From positions 1 to 64,000 of the forward strand of contig JAKLIX010000008.1 in NCBI GenBank assembly GCA_022709385.1: a DNA stretch of 64,000 nt, read 5' to 3'. Origin of the DNA: Bacteroidota bacterium (GTDB taxonomy: Bacteria > Bacteroidota > Bacteroidia > Bacteroidales > CAIXZF01). Shown here one piece after another: positions 20,801 through 26,467 of the stretch (its first letter is position 1; every line of letters begins with the position of its first letter). The notes below the pieces were generated by a model that ran no database searches, had not been told where the DNA came from, and saw only the letters and a program-made list of their open reading frames with translations. Position numbers and translations under genes: made by a program.

Positions 20801-22651
20801 GGCGGCCATATTGGTCGACACGGGTGCGCCAACATAGCACAGGTCGATATCCGGGCCGGCATTGGCCGGGGGAGCCGGACGGTAGTTGGTTACTACGACC
20901 TGATCGGTGACTGTATTGGTAGTAACACCGTCGGTGAATTCGACTTCGATCTCAAAGGTATAGGTATAATCACCGGCGGGAGGCCATACGATACCGTCAC
21001 CAAAGGTGATGTTGGTCACAGCCGAGCTGGGATTGGAGATGATGGCTCCATTGGGATCTGTGGTGCTGAACAGCGACCAGGTGATGGTTTTGGACCATCC
21101 GGCCGGGGGGTTGGGATCAAAACCCGTAAGGGTGGTTCCGGTAAGGAAGCAGAGGTTCTGATCGTCACCGGCATCAGCCACAGGGACGGAACTATACACG
21201 GTGAAGTTTGCATCCACTGTTGTGATACAACCGGGGTAAGCCGGGTTGGCGACCGTACCGAACTGGTCATCCACGAAGGTACCGGTAAAGGTTCCTTCCA
21301 CCGTATGTCCGCCAATGGCCAGCACACCCGGATCAATCTGGGTGGCTGCGGCGAGATCGATGGTAAAGGCATCGGTGCCGGGGTTTGCGTTCAGCTCTAC
21401 CAAATTTAAAAGTTGTGGAGGATCAGCCACGGCATAACCCGGAGCAATGGCAGGAAGGAATGCTGCCACCGGATACTCGCAGAGGTTGGTAATGGTAAAG
21501 GTGACATTGCCGGGAGTTCCGACGGCATTCGGACCTTCCACGTCCAGGTCATACCCGGCATCGTCATAATGGGTGAAAGTAATGCGGTGGGCATTCACGC
21601 CGTCCCATACGAGCGGGTCTCCCACGGCTATGCCGGTCGGAAGGATGGCACCTCCGCTCAGGCTGGTGATGCCGGTGACCGTCCAGGTTTCGCCGGCAAG
21701 GGTACCGGTTACGCTGGCGGTTTCCGCAAAGCTGCCGTCCTGGGAACCGTTGGCGGTTTGGTCATTGTTACAGGCACAGGGGTCGGTGGGCAGATAATTA
21801 TTTACAAGATTGACGGCTCCGCCGCAATCCAGCACTTCGATATCGTATGTTGCAGTAGCAGTGGCCAGATTGGCATCGGTAACCGTATAAGTGATGGTCA
21901 CACTGCCTGCAGTGAGCCCGGTGACGTTGGTGTTCTGGTTGCCGGCAGCGCTGAATGACACTGATCCTGCACCACTTTGTGTCCATGCATGGAGGAAGGG
22001 AGGAAGCCCGTCGGCGGGATTGCCGTTGACATTGGTAAAGGTAGAAGCACCACATAAATAAGGATAGGCTCCGGTGATGGGACCGGCGGTAGGGGGAGTA
22101 GAAGCTAAAGTACCCCTAATAGAGATATTATCAATATATTGGTACCAGTTTCCGTCAGTTCCGTCTATACGTAACGATATGAGAGCCTGGTTGTCATAGG
22201 CGGCACCCAAGGTGATCCAGCCTGTACTGTACCATGAGGTTCCTGGAATAGTCTGGGTGTGCAAAGTGCTTCCCCAGGTTGTACCTCCAGCCGGATCTCC
22301 AGTAAGGACAAACGTAGGGTTTGAACACCCCCAAATACATAAATACCTTGATGCATCCCAGGATATCTGGATGTTTGTGTAACCTGTCGTGGATATGACA
22401 ATCCGAAGGTCCCCGTTATTATCAGTGTAATAAGCAGGAATAGGATTCCCCGAATGTATCGAGGAATAATCCCATGAACCAGCATAGGTTGTCAGGGTTG
22501 GTGAACCAATGGCACCGGGGTCAGGATTGGTGTTGTTGTTAAACTGAAACAACGCCATGGTGGTTTGGGCCACGAGGAAGGTACTACTTACCAGGAACAC
22601 CAGCAGGGTTCCGATAAACTTGTGTAGCAGTTTTGTTTTCATAATGTACAT
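8891..22651 (-). CDS. Giant (4586-aa) HYR/Ig-repeat surface protein with T9SS sorting domain
   Basis: A Sec signal peptide (a hydrophobic run ending FLVAQ) is followed by a beta-sandwich-like N-domain (about residues 30-185). Several thousand residues of HYR-like and PKD/Ig-like repeats come next. At least 13 repeats belong to one 90-95-aa subtype (pattern APxWxTxxGxLD, SCxD, AxxDNCD, TxTWTVxDDCGN). Canonical CP-type HYR repeats lie near the C-terminus. The end matches the convergent HYR protein: carboxypeptidase-regulatory-like, dockerin-like (DVNGNGYINSLDAL, about 9700-9770), cohesin-like (about 9180-9560) and a T9SS sorting domain (IYPNPF). The role is probably a cell-surface adhesin or scaffold; its ligand is unknown. 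The start is ambiguous: ATG at 22651 or three codons on at 22642 (MKTKLL, a more typical signal start). A terminator follows the stop. Confidence 0.93.
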   Translation of the reverse strand: MYIMKTKLLHKFIGTLLVFLVSSTFLVAQTTMALFQFNNNTNPDPGAIGSPTLTTYAGSWDYSSIHSGNPIPAYYTDNNGDLRIVISTTGYTNIQISWDASRYLCIWGCSNPTFVLTGDPAGGTTWGSTLHTQTIPGTSWYSTGWITLGAAYDNQALISLRIDGTDGNWYQYIDNISIRGTLASTPPTAGPITGAYPYLCGASTFTNVNGNPADGLPPFLHAWTQSGAGSVSFSAAGNQNTNVTGLTAGSVTITYTVTDANLATATATYDIEVLDCGGAVNLVNNYLPTDPCACNNDQTANGSQDGSFAETASVTGTLAGETWTVTGITSLSGGAILPTGIAVGDPLVWDGVNAHRITFTHYDDAGYDLDVEGPNAVGTPGNVTFTITNLCEYPVAAFLPAIAPGYAVADPPQLLNLVELNANPGTDAFTIDLAAATQIDPGVLAIGGHTVEGTFTGTFVDDQFGTVANPAYPGCITTVDANFTVYSSVPVADAGDDQNLCFLTGTTLTGFDPNPPAGWSKTITWSLFSTTDPNGAIISNPSSAVTNITFGDGIVWPPAGDYTYTFEIEVEFTDGVTTNTVTDQVVVTNYRPAPPANAGPDIDLCYVGAPVSTNMAAIPVAYGAGVWSCIADPGTAPTITTPASATTNVDFSVPGSYTMRWTTSNSVYCVENYADMVVYVWEQPVITGVTMTSPWPNPGADPYEICLGTLNATFATTYTGDVSGFLWQSFGDGTFTTPFNDNTTYNIGILDQILQEATITFSVNGVAPCASDNFTFRLFYDETPPVPSCNNLTLPLDATGNASIVWNDIEDGGSTDNCTPYSDYVGPFPGGVIYFDASPSTFTCADIDFTGGIFNPMNVTLYAEDENFNNATCISQVTVIDNLAPTATDPDPVNVQCIADIPAPDITVVDDEADNCDPAPVVAWVGDVNNGATGCPGDAYVVTRTYSVTDLYGNSMTVTQTLTALDDTPPTATDPDPVDVQCIVDIPAPDITVVDDEADNCTAAPVVAHVGDTDNGGLGCPSSPYIVTREYSVTDDCGNSISVYQTLTAVDNTNPTFTVPGTFTVYTDALCNYDASSAITGVPTFVSDNCDLAPTVSESDVIDPGTCPGEYIITRTWKVEDFCGNFLEQDQIIYVEDNTPPTFTAPLDAVIYKDDFCLADILPSNPLVGDVTDEADNCTPVLDATYSDVPFPDFFCTGSDLYIRTWSLVDDCGNAAADQVQFIEVLDNTAPYWLTPVGSLDADVSCDDPGALAAAQALFPTAADNCDPDVTNIVLVTDIYTADPVCTYTGVYYREWEVTDDCGNTSVLFAQTITVYDNTNPYWTTLAGALDVTLDCADAAGLAAAYLLFPTAADNCDPAPFVGYNGEDIYPLSCPGSWLIARQWVATDLCGNWNNYFQFITITDLIAPTWVTPAGDLDRTVDCDDPGAYAAAQLLFPVAIDNCDPDVTNIVKVSGPFVANPGCTWTGTYTNTWTVTDWCDNTSLVYTQVITVVDNDPPVWTTGAGDLDISVSCDDPGALAAAQALFPVASDNCDLDVTNIVKVPGTLVPGACLWAGTITNTWTVTDDCGNVSAVYTQVITVYDNAAPTWTTPAGDLDRTLSCEDAGGLTTAQALFPAATDNCDPDVTDIVKISGPFVPSGCPFSGTYTNTWTVYDDCGNLSGVYTQVITITDLILPTAVCQNHTVYLDAAGTATMVAADIDGGSFDNCGTVSLSASQTSFDCADMPSVTVTLTVTDECGNFSQCDATVFVVDDLPPTALCQNVTIYLDASGTASTTAADVNDGSFDNCTAPANLILSLDQTDFTCADIGPNPVTLSVEDESGNVGTCGATVTVVDAIPPTITCPADVLMCLLPGVPSTTVSGLDPVIWDNCSYVLTYSLAGASGPGGGIGSVSDVVSFLPGLTIVTYTVTDAGGNVVNCDFRVNVINIANPDGGENQNLCELSTATLIGNPSALPPGISIVSVNWSYVGPSVPAGAPAPILNPASGASNVNVFFTNIPPDDDYTYNFLYEVVYTDGFATCTGSDAVFIKNWRAPFIPNAGPDQDICHNAPVVSTFMAAIPVDYGLGTWSNVTYPAGHMASIVDPTDPFTQVLFDYPGVYEFNWTTTNSIYCPPSNASMLIYVWDPPVASIPSGDIELCLTQTAVPLVGTWTGDAAGFQWQKSPGADGTFANPFDPVTIYYMGPNDYLTQEVFLTFSVQGVAPCGNSQATIRVFYDETPPVISSCAPDANININSTLYSCEATIPDLTGLVIATDNCTNFTVTQDPIAGSLYATSHNGLIPVTLTVTDDNGNWDDCITTLTAKDVTPPVWLTAAGTLDRTLSCSDLIGLADAQALEPVVGDNCDAAPVITKIAGAFVPGPLCDQAGTYTNTFTAQDAAGNVSAIYTQVITIYDNEAPTWLTAAGDLDVSVSCDDLPGLALAQGFFPVADDNCDADVTDIVKNAGAFVPGLCPQAGTYTNTWTVADDCGNVSAVYTQVITIYDNTAPVWLTATGALDVSLSCDDLSGLAAAQLLFPEASDNCDGDVSNIVKSAGAFVPGVLCPQAGTYTNTWTVTDDCGNTSGVYTQVITIYDNTAPVWLTATGALNVSVSCDDPGALAAAQALYPVANDNCDGDVTDIVKVAGTFVAGPLCPEAGTITNTWTVADDCGNVSAVYTQVITVYDNTAPTWTTTAGALDMILSCDDVAGLAAAQALMPEAMDNCDIDPVVSKVAGPFVPGASCAQAGTYTNTFTAVDDCGNVSTVFTQIITIYDNTKPYWTYFPADITINCDEPLPAPASPTAADNCDPAPFVGYAGQVIVPGACPNEYYVVREWNAVDACGNYENGYQQIHVVDVTAPTWTTAAGALDATVSCEDAGALATAQALFPIAADNCDADVSDIVKNAGSYVPGALCSQGGTITNTWTVTDDCGNVSNVFTQVITITDNIAPVWTTLAGDLDISLSCEDASGLAAAQALMPAADDNCDVDPVVSKTAGAFVAGSCPQAGTYTNTFTAIDDCGNVSAVFTQVITIYDNTAPVWTNVAGDLDVTVSCSDAGALATAQAMEPMATDLCDLTLTPVKVAGPFVPGVYCPQEGTYTNTWTVTDDCGNVSNVFTQVITVEDNNAPTAACQNITIYLDATGYASIAAADVDNGSYDDCGAVNLSVSPWEFTCANVGPNAVVLTVTDLCGNVSQCDATVTVVDNMLPVAICMDATVYLDANGQAGITVLDVDNGSWDNCGIANMTVAPDAFTCANIGANTVVLTVTDVNGNVATCAAVVTVLDNTPPSLACPYDQIVCSLPGFSYTPVANIDPVITDNCSYTYGYTLSGATTVPPAGFGSASDVVNFNVGVTTVTYWVLDEGGNFVDCSFTVDVHQFQYADAGPDQEWCNNENAYLLGNFANPGYIPTWAQVSGPPAVIFQVDNEAIVDDLIPGETYVFSYTLDDGICNHTDYMTLTNWAPPTPALAGFDQELCNVASFQLDANVPAVGTGSWTLLSGPNVPTFNPADPAAVVTNIVTGQYGFIWTIENGVCPPNSDEVLITNYPMVVVNAGPNDIVCPNFGEYTIAGASATDQYSLFWSASGTGYFNNVTTVNPTYYFSPADILAGQVTLTLTGYGLGPCPSAQSQMVLTIDDFENPVIATCPADMDVNLDADCGLLVPDMTGDLVATDNCVVFAIAQDPPAGTVLASAHNMVHTVIFTVTDLVGNAVTCSAELTGIDVDAPVIVTCPAPRNVDLNGTCQVIVPDLLVDLVAEDNCTWTAVQNPAAGTALASSHNATHNVTITVTDGAGLTDVCTVVLTAKDVTAPVISVCAPNQNINLGANCSFVVPNLLPAVTASDNCTFALSQSPVAGTTISSGHNFTHNVTITATDAAGNFATCVAVLTAKDVTPPSFLTCAIGVTRNSDPGQCGAVVNYPLPTFTDNCIGATMTLISGYAPGSFFPVGVTPVLYRVTDLAGLIANCSFNVTVNDIENPEITCPANVVQSTDPGSCDAVVYGLEPLATDNCPGVTYAYTTTGVTPGLVGTGSASGQTFNKGVTTVTYTATDAYGRTDVCSFTITINDTEAPVIECPPLAIYPNTPGACGAIGLVLNQPVVSDNCSDVINITVSNNAPSFYILGSTEVIWTAVDQLGNVSTCLQVVEVIDTEDPTITCPPDVTVFADAGETFATNVELGVPTTNDNCWVATISNDAPAVFNEGQTVVTWTVIDGVFNEATCTQTVTVLPNNQPVYNLGGRLSYMNAGETPLTNSTVQLRTNGSVVATTVTNSNGDYLFNDVQAGTYTVTPAITKPWGGANATDALIVMRHFTQLLELDGLPKIAADVNGNGYINSLDALFVAKRFINQINSFPAGDWASENPLVVLNNNTTIDVSALCMGDVNGSHTPALKMPATVSLNTSGTLYVKSHETVNVPVRTFNQLTTGAVSMVINYPADLFEVSGVAMADRNIDNMIYNVENGTIRIAWYTTSKLTLNPDETLLTLSLRAKDLSSVDNLDLTLDGITEIADETGIVQWVDLTMPKLAVAQQHNSVSIYPNPFRNRTEFSYILTEEAQVNIQVFDMLGNVVSNLVNEKQAANAYTFTYDASSLLPGVYTYKVVFNNGRSEEVKTGRLVITR

Positions 22652-23101
22652 TTTTGGTTATTGTTTATTTGAATCATTAATGACTAAAAAAAAAGTGATC
22701 AATGGGAATTAACCCACTGATTATCAGGTATGTTTTGATTGCTTTTTCCTTGCTGTACAGGGTAAACATCTATTTTACAAGCGCAAAATAATAAAAAAAA
22801 CGTCCTATATGCAACAATTTTTGTTTTTTTTCAAAAATAATTAACAAACATTAAGAAGCCCTGGTGGCTGCATTCCGGGCAGGCCGGCCGTGGCTTTCTC
22901 AACACTTTCACAGGCAATCATACGCAAACACGGTACTTTTGGTTACATCCCCTGAAAAAAAACATGCAATCACAGCCAATGCATACACAGTATCCCTGAA
23001 AAAGCAAATAAAGATACGAAGAATCCTCCGGGAAGATTCAAGGGATGCTGATAAAAAAAGAAAAAATGTTGATAAGTTCCGGGGAAGGCTTGCCCGCTCC
23101 C

Positions 23102-23131
23102 GGCTTTCGCTCCCCGGAGGGGAGCGAAGCC
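23102..23131. repeat. GC-rich hairpin
   Basis: GGCTTTCGCTCCCC pairs with GGGGAGCGAAGCC across a short GGA loop, with one bulged T. It lies in a spacer without genes, and no T-tract follows directly. Confidence 0.7.
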
Positions 23132-23286
23132 TCCCCTCCGGCTTCCATCCGGGGTGGTCATGCTTTTGCGGCATACCATATTATATATATAGCGAAAATG
23201 ACCGGCCTGCTGCTCACTCCCGGGCGGGGGGGATGGAGAAGGTAAAAGGTAGAAAATTGAAGGTATAAGTTTTTCACGTTCATATC

Positions 23287-23815
23287 GCGCTCAAGGCAGA
23301 TTCCCCGTGACCACATTTGACCTTCGGGATCACGGGATAATAAAGCAGCTTATCCGGCCGGAGGTTACTCCACTCTCTTTCTCATTCTCATTCTCATTCT
23401 CATTCTCGCTGTCAACACTTAGAATGAGGAACGGACACATAGTGGAGAATGAGGAACAGAAACAGAGCGGAGGCGGAGGAGAAGGTAAAAGGTAGAAAGT
23501 TGAAGGTATAAGTGAAGGGTTGAAGGAAAAAGGAAGTGTTCAGTTTTTTGGTGTGGAGATTTGCTAATGTGCTGGTTTGCTGAGGTTAGTGTGCTGGTTT
23601 TTTGTTTGGAAATTGATTCTGGAATGGCGGTTTTGACCCGGCAGGTTCAACCGGACCTATTATAAATCGGAAAAATATTTCAAATAGCAGGAAAGAAACG
23701 ATTCCAGGATTGGCAGAGAAACCTAGGGGAGCGGACTGAGGTTGTGAGCCACAGGCGAACGACCGAGGGAGCTTCCCAGTTTCGGCGCCAATCCGAGGCC
23801 CCGCGGCCTGAGCGG
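23287..23815. repeat. Duplicated intergenic cassette, copy 1 (529 bp)
   Basis: It runs from GCGCTCAAGG to GCCTGAGCGG and includes a CATTCT-type microsatellite (ATTCTC repeated, about 23382-23408). It matches copy 2 (24196-25010) almost throughout. The segment from GAGCGGAGGCGG to the end is 351 bp in both copies. Copy 1 lacks the 52-bp minisatellite of copy 2. Confidence 0.85.
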
Positions 23816-24047
23816 AAAGGTTTATGTTTTTCACGTTCTCACATACCGCGCTCAAGGCAGATTCCCCCGTAACCACATTTGACCCCTTCGGGGTCAGGAA
23901 ATCAACCGGACATTCCTGCTATAAACATATGACCCCTTCGGGGTCAGGACATTCCCGCTCTCATTCTGATTCTGATTCTCACTCTTTGCCACGCAGCTCA
24001 ATGTTTCCTGCTTTCAAGAGAAAACGGAAAGTCTGCAAAGAAAACCC

Positions 24048-24163
24048 GATTCCAGGATTGGCAGAGAAACCTAGGGGAGCGGACTGAGGTTGTGAGCCAC
24101 AGGCGAACGACCGAGGGAGCTTCCCAGTTTCGGCGCCAATCCGGGGCCCCGCGGCCTGAGCGG
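24048..24163. repeat. Third copy of the 116-bp cassette end
   Basis: It matches 23700-23815 and 24895-25010 with only scattered differences. All three start GATTCCAGGATTGG and end GCCTGAGCGG. Copies 1 and 3 are followed by the same AAAGGTTTATG stretch, leading into GCGCTCAAGG. Confidence 0.88.
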
Positions 24164-24195
24164 AAAGGTTTATGTTTTTCATGTTCTCACATACA

Positions 24196-25010
24196 GCGCT
24201 CAAGGCAGATTCCCCCGTGACCACATTTGACCTTCGGGGTCACGGGATAATAAAGCAGCTTATCCGGCCGGAGGTTACTCCACTCTCTTTCTCATTCTCA
24301 TTCTCATTCTCATTCTCGCTGTCAACACTTAGAATGAGGAACGGACACAGAGCGGAGAATGATGAACAGAATCAGAGCGGAGAGGGTAAGGAACGGACAC
24401 AGAGCGGAGAATGAGGAACAGAAACAGAGCGGAGAGGGTAAGGAACGGACACAGAGTGGAGAATGAGGAACAGAAACAGAGCGGAGAGGGTAAGGAACGG
24501 ACACAGAGTGGAGAATGAGGAACAGAAATAGAGCGGAGAGGGTAAGGAACGGACACAGAGTGGAGAATGAGGAACAGAAACAGAGCGGAGAATGAGGAAC
24601 AGACACAGAGCGGAGAGGGTAAGGAACGGACACAGAGCGGAGAATGAGGAACAGAATCAGAGCGGAGGCGGAGGAGAAGGTAAAAGGTAGAAAGTTGAAG
24701 GTATAAGTGAAGGGTTGAAGGAAAAAGGAAGTGCTCAGTTTTTTGGTGTGGAGATTTGCTAATGTGCTGGTTTGCTGATGTTAGTGTGCTGGTTTTTTGT
24801 TTGGAAATTGATTCTGGAATCGCGGTTTTGACCCGGCAGGTTCAACCGGACCTATTATAAATGGGAAAAACATTTCAAATAACAGGAAAGAAACGATTCC
24901 AGGATTGGCAGAGAAACCTAGGGGAGCGGACTGAGGTTGTGAGCCACAGGCGAACGACCGAGGGAGCTTCCCAGTTTCGGCGCCAATCCGGGGCCCCGCG
25001 GCCTGAGCGG
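24196..25010. repeat. Duplicated intergenic cassette, copy 2 (815 bp)
   Basis: Same start and end as copy 1. It is 286 bp longer, which is accounted for by the 285-bp minisatellite at 24375-24659 plus one extra C. It abuts the nucleotidyltransferase gene. Confidence 0.85.
24375..24659. repeat. 52-bp minisatellite (5 full units plus a 25-bp half unit)
   Basis: Units start with GAGCGGAGAGGGTAAGG at 24375, 24427, 24479, 24531 and 24608. A half unit lies at 24583-24607. Each unit is two related halves of 27 and 25 bp. Because 52 is not a multiple of three and the unit has no stop on -, long frames arise there that are not proteins. Confidence 0.93.
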
Positions 25011-25019
25011 GGTACAATA

Positions 25020-25355
25020 TCAGACAAGTACTTCCTGCCTTGTTCCGTCATAAATTAAAACCTTTGTCGAATCAATGCTACGTCTCAGATATGGGTTATG
25101 AATCGATGATTCCGTAAGCAGATCAACCTTCCTTTTGAAGAACATTTCAAAAGTATCCCATAACGAAAGAAGCGTCTCACCCCTTTCAACAGGATCGGGT
25201 AAATCAATATCTACAAGCAGGTCAATATCGCTTTTCTCCATATCGAATCTCATGGTGACAGAAGAGCCAAACGCATATAAATATTTGACACTATGGGCTT
25301 TACACAATGATTGAAACTCAAAGTGCCTATCAGATATCGCTTCTGTGATAAACAT
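25020..25355 (-). CDS. MNT-type nucleotidyltransferase-domain protein (orphan)
   Basis: This 111-aa protein has the minimal nucleotidyltransferase signature: GSS in AFGSSVT, then SDIDLLVDID with two metal-binding Asp, and a third Asp in KVDLL. In the family, MNT proteins such as MntA act as AMP-transferring antitoxins and usually sit next to a HEPN (HepT/DUF86) toxin. No HEPN gene lies on either side: below is the repeat island and above is a CA/CG-rich spacer. It may be a remnant of a toxin-antitoxin pair or act alone. A TATCTTTG element ends only 4 nt before the ATG, so the mRNA may be leaderless. Confidence 0.8.
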   Translation of the reverse strand: MFITEAISDRHFEFQSLCKAHSVKYLYAFGSSVTMRFDMEKSDIDLLVDIDLPDPVERGETLLSLWDTFEMFFKRKVDLLTESSIHNPYLRRSIDSTKVLIYDGTRQEVLV

Positions 25356-25359
25356 CAGT

Positions 25360-25367
25360 CAAAGATA
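25360..25367 (-). promoter_or_regulatory. TAnnTTTG (-7) element for nucleotidyltransferase
   Basis: TATCTTTG on the - strand, 4 nt before the ATG. It matches the Bacteroidota -7 consensus. No -33 TTG is clear. Confidence 0.5.
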
Positions 25368-25437
25368 AGCAGTTTTTGAATAGGTTCAATCTCTACAGGT
25401 TCGGTTTTCATTGGTTCCATGTCTTCACAATCCACGC

Positions 25438-25501
25438 CACGCGCACACGTGCACACGAACAAACGTGCACACGCGCACACGCGCACACGTGCACACGTAC
25501 G
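25438..25501. repeat. Alternating purine-pyrimidine CACACG/CGCG tract
   Basis: Strict purine/pyrimidine alternation spans 25438-25457 and again 25463-25501 (39 bp), built of GCACACG and CGCACACG units. Such tracts can adopt left-handed Z-DNA under negative supercoiling. It lies just upstream of the PfkB kinase promoter. Confidence 0.8.
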
Positions 25502-25519
25502 AGCCCTTTCATTTTTCCC

Positions 25520-25527
25520 TACCTTTG
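25520..25527 (+). promoter_or_regulatory. TAnnTTTG (-7) element for PfkB kinase
   Basis: TACCTTTG, 15 nt before the ATG at 25543. This argues against the longer open frame that starts upstream inside the CACACG tract. Confidence 0.75.
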
Positions 25528-25542
25528 CGCTTTCAGTCAACC

Positions 25543-26463
25543 ATGCCGCAGCTAGTCCTCACCGGTGAGATTGTCCTCGATATCCTGTTTAAAAACAAGT
25601 TGGTAATAAAAGCACTGCCGGGAGGATCGATGCTCAACACCGCGGTCTCCCTGGCCAGAGCCGGGAATGCACCGCAGTTCTGCGGAGTTACCGGTCAGGA
25701 TGAAGCCGGCCGGTATATCAAAGACTTCCTTGAATCCCAAGGTGTAAAGACCGCACTGATCCGGCAGATTCCCGGACAGCTTACCCCTGTGACCCTGGGC
25801 TGGCTCGATGATCACAACAATGCTGCCTACACTTTTCATAAGCCTCCCCTGCCCTCCCCGGCCGTCCAACCCGCCATCCCGGCACTCCGCAGCAACGATC
25901 TCCTCGCGGCCGGTTCCTTCTTTGCCGTGGATCCGCTGCGTCAGCCCCTGATGGAAACACTTCGCCGGCAGCTGGCGGACTGCCGCTGCCTGTTTTACTA
26001 CGATCTCAACTTCAGGAAGAACCACCTGGACAGGCTCGGGGAAGTCATGCCCCACTTACGTGCCAACCTGCAGGCTGCCGGCATCATCAAAGGATCGGAG
26101 GAAGATTTCAGGCTCGTATTCGGACATGATTCACCGGAAGCAATACGGGTACTCATCCCCGGAGGGACGGAAAAAGTGCTGGTGGTGACCGCAGGCGACA
26201 GGCAGGTAGATTTCCTGTACCGGGACATCAGGCTGACGCTGCCGGTGGAGAAAATCAGACCGCTGAGCACGGTGGGTGCAGGCGACGGCTTCAATGCCGG
26301 CTTTATCCATGCGCTCCGGGGCATGTACAAAGGCAGGGAATGTATTGAAACATGGGACCGGAGCCAATGGGAGGGCTGTATCCGCAGCGGGATGGCTTTT
26401 GCAAAAGCCGTTTGTGCAAGTGAAGAAAATTATATCCCTTCCGGGTTCTTAGCTGAACAGTAA
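25543..26463 (+). CDS. PfkB-family carbohydrate kinase
   Basis: A 306-aa sugar kinase of the ribokinase/PfkB fold. N-terminal GG motif in LPGGSMLNTAVSLARAG; C-terminal TVGAGDGFNAGF carries the anion-hole GAGD with the catalytic Asp. Family members phosphorylate a sugar (often fructose or ribose) with ATP in the cytosol; substrate cannot be read. The start at MPQLVLTGE follows the -7 element at 25520, and the upstream extension would encode low-complexity repeat sequence. It converges with nfeD, with only 4 bp between the stops. Confidence 0.9.
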   Translation: MPQLVLTGEIVLDILFKNKLVIKALPGGSMLNTAVSLARAGNAPQFCGVTGQDEAGRYIKDFLESQGVKTALIRQIPGQLTPVTLGWLDDHNNAAYTFHKPPLPSPAVQPAIPALRSNDLLAAGSFFAVDPLRQPLMETLRRQLADCRCLFYYDLNFRKNHLDRLGEVMPHLRANLQAAGIIKGSEEDFRLVFGHDSPEAIRVLIPGGTEKVLVVTAGDRQVDFLYRDIRLTLPVEKIRPLSTVGAGDGFNAGFIHALRGMYKGRECIETWDRSQWEGCIRSGMAFAKAVCASEENYIPSGFLAEQ

Positions 26464-26467
26464 ACGC

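Larger units (their letters stand above)
22652..25019. other. 2.4-kb non-coding repeat island
   Basis: No credible gene is present. The first 200 bp are AT-rich and should hold the promoter of the giant HYR gene on -, but no exact TAnnTTTG is visible. The rest is a GC-rich hairpin, two copies of a large cassette, a third copy of its 116-bp end, short GACCCC/GGGGTC hairpins at 23881-23895 and 23931-23945, and a 52-bp minisatellite. Frames of 60-134 codons here are repeat-borne and recur with the repeats. Confidence 0.85.

Noticed and set aside
9186..21958. Many + strand frames opposite the 4586-aa gene, some over 200 aa
   Set aside because: Shadows of the HYR codon pattern; no signal, family or promoter supports them.
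22864..23268. 134-aa + frame and overlapping frames at the start of the repeat island
   Set aside because: Lys/Arg/Pro-rich with no family, overlapping a GC-rich hairpin, and no promoter element at the start.
23586..24224. Repeated - strand frames sharing an AQAAGPRIGAETGK-like protein
   Set aside because: They lie inside the three copies of the 116-bp repeat and only repeat because the DNA does; no promoter or conserved function is seen.
24322..24633. 103-aa and 75-aa Ser/Pro/Leu-rich frames in the minisatellite
   Set aside because: The 52-bp unit has no stop on - in any frame, and 52 is not divisible by three, so the frames arise from the repeat itself.
25355..25540. 61-aa Cys/Ala/Arg-rich frame upstream of the nucleotidyltransferase, tested as a HEPN toxin
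   Set aside because: It is low-complexity translation of the CACACG tract and has no HEPN R-X4-H motif.
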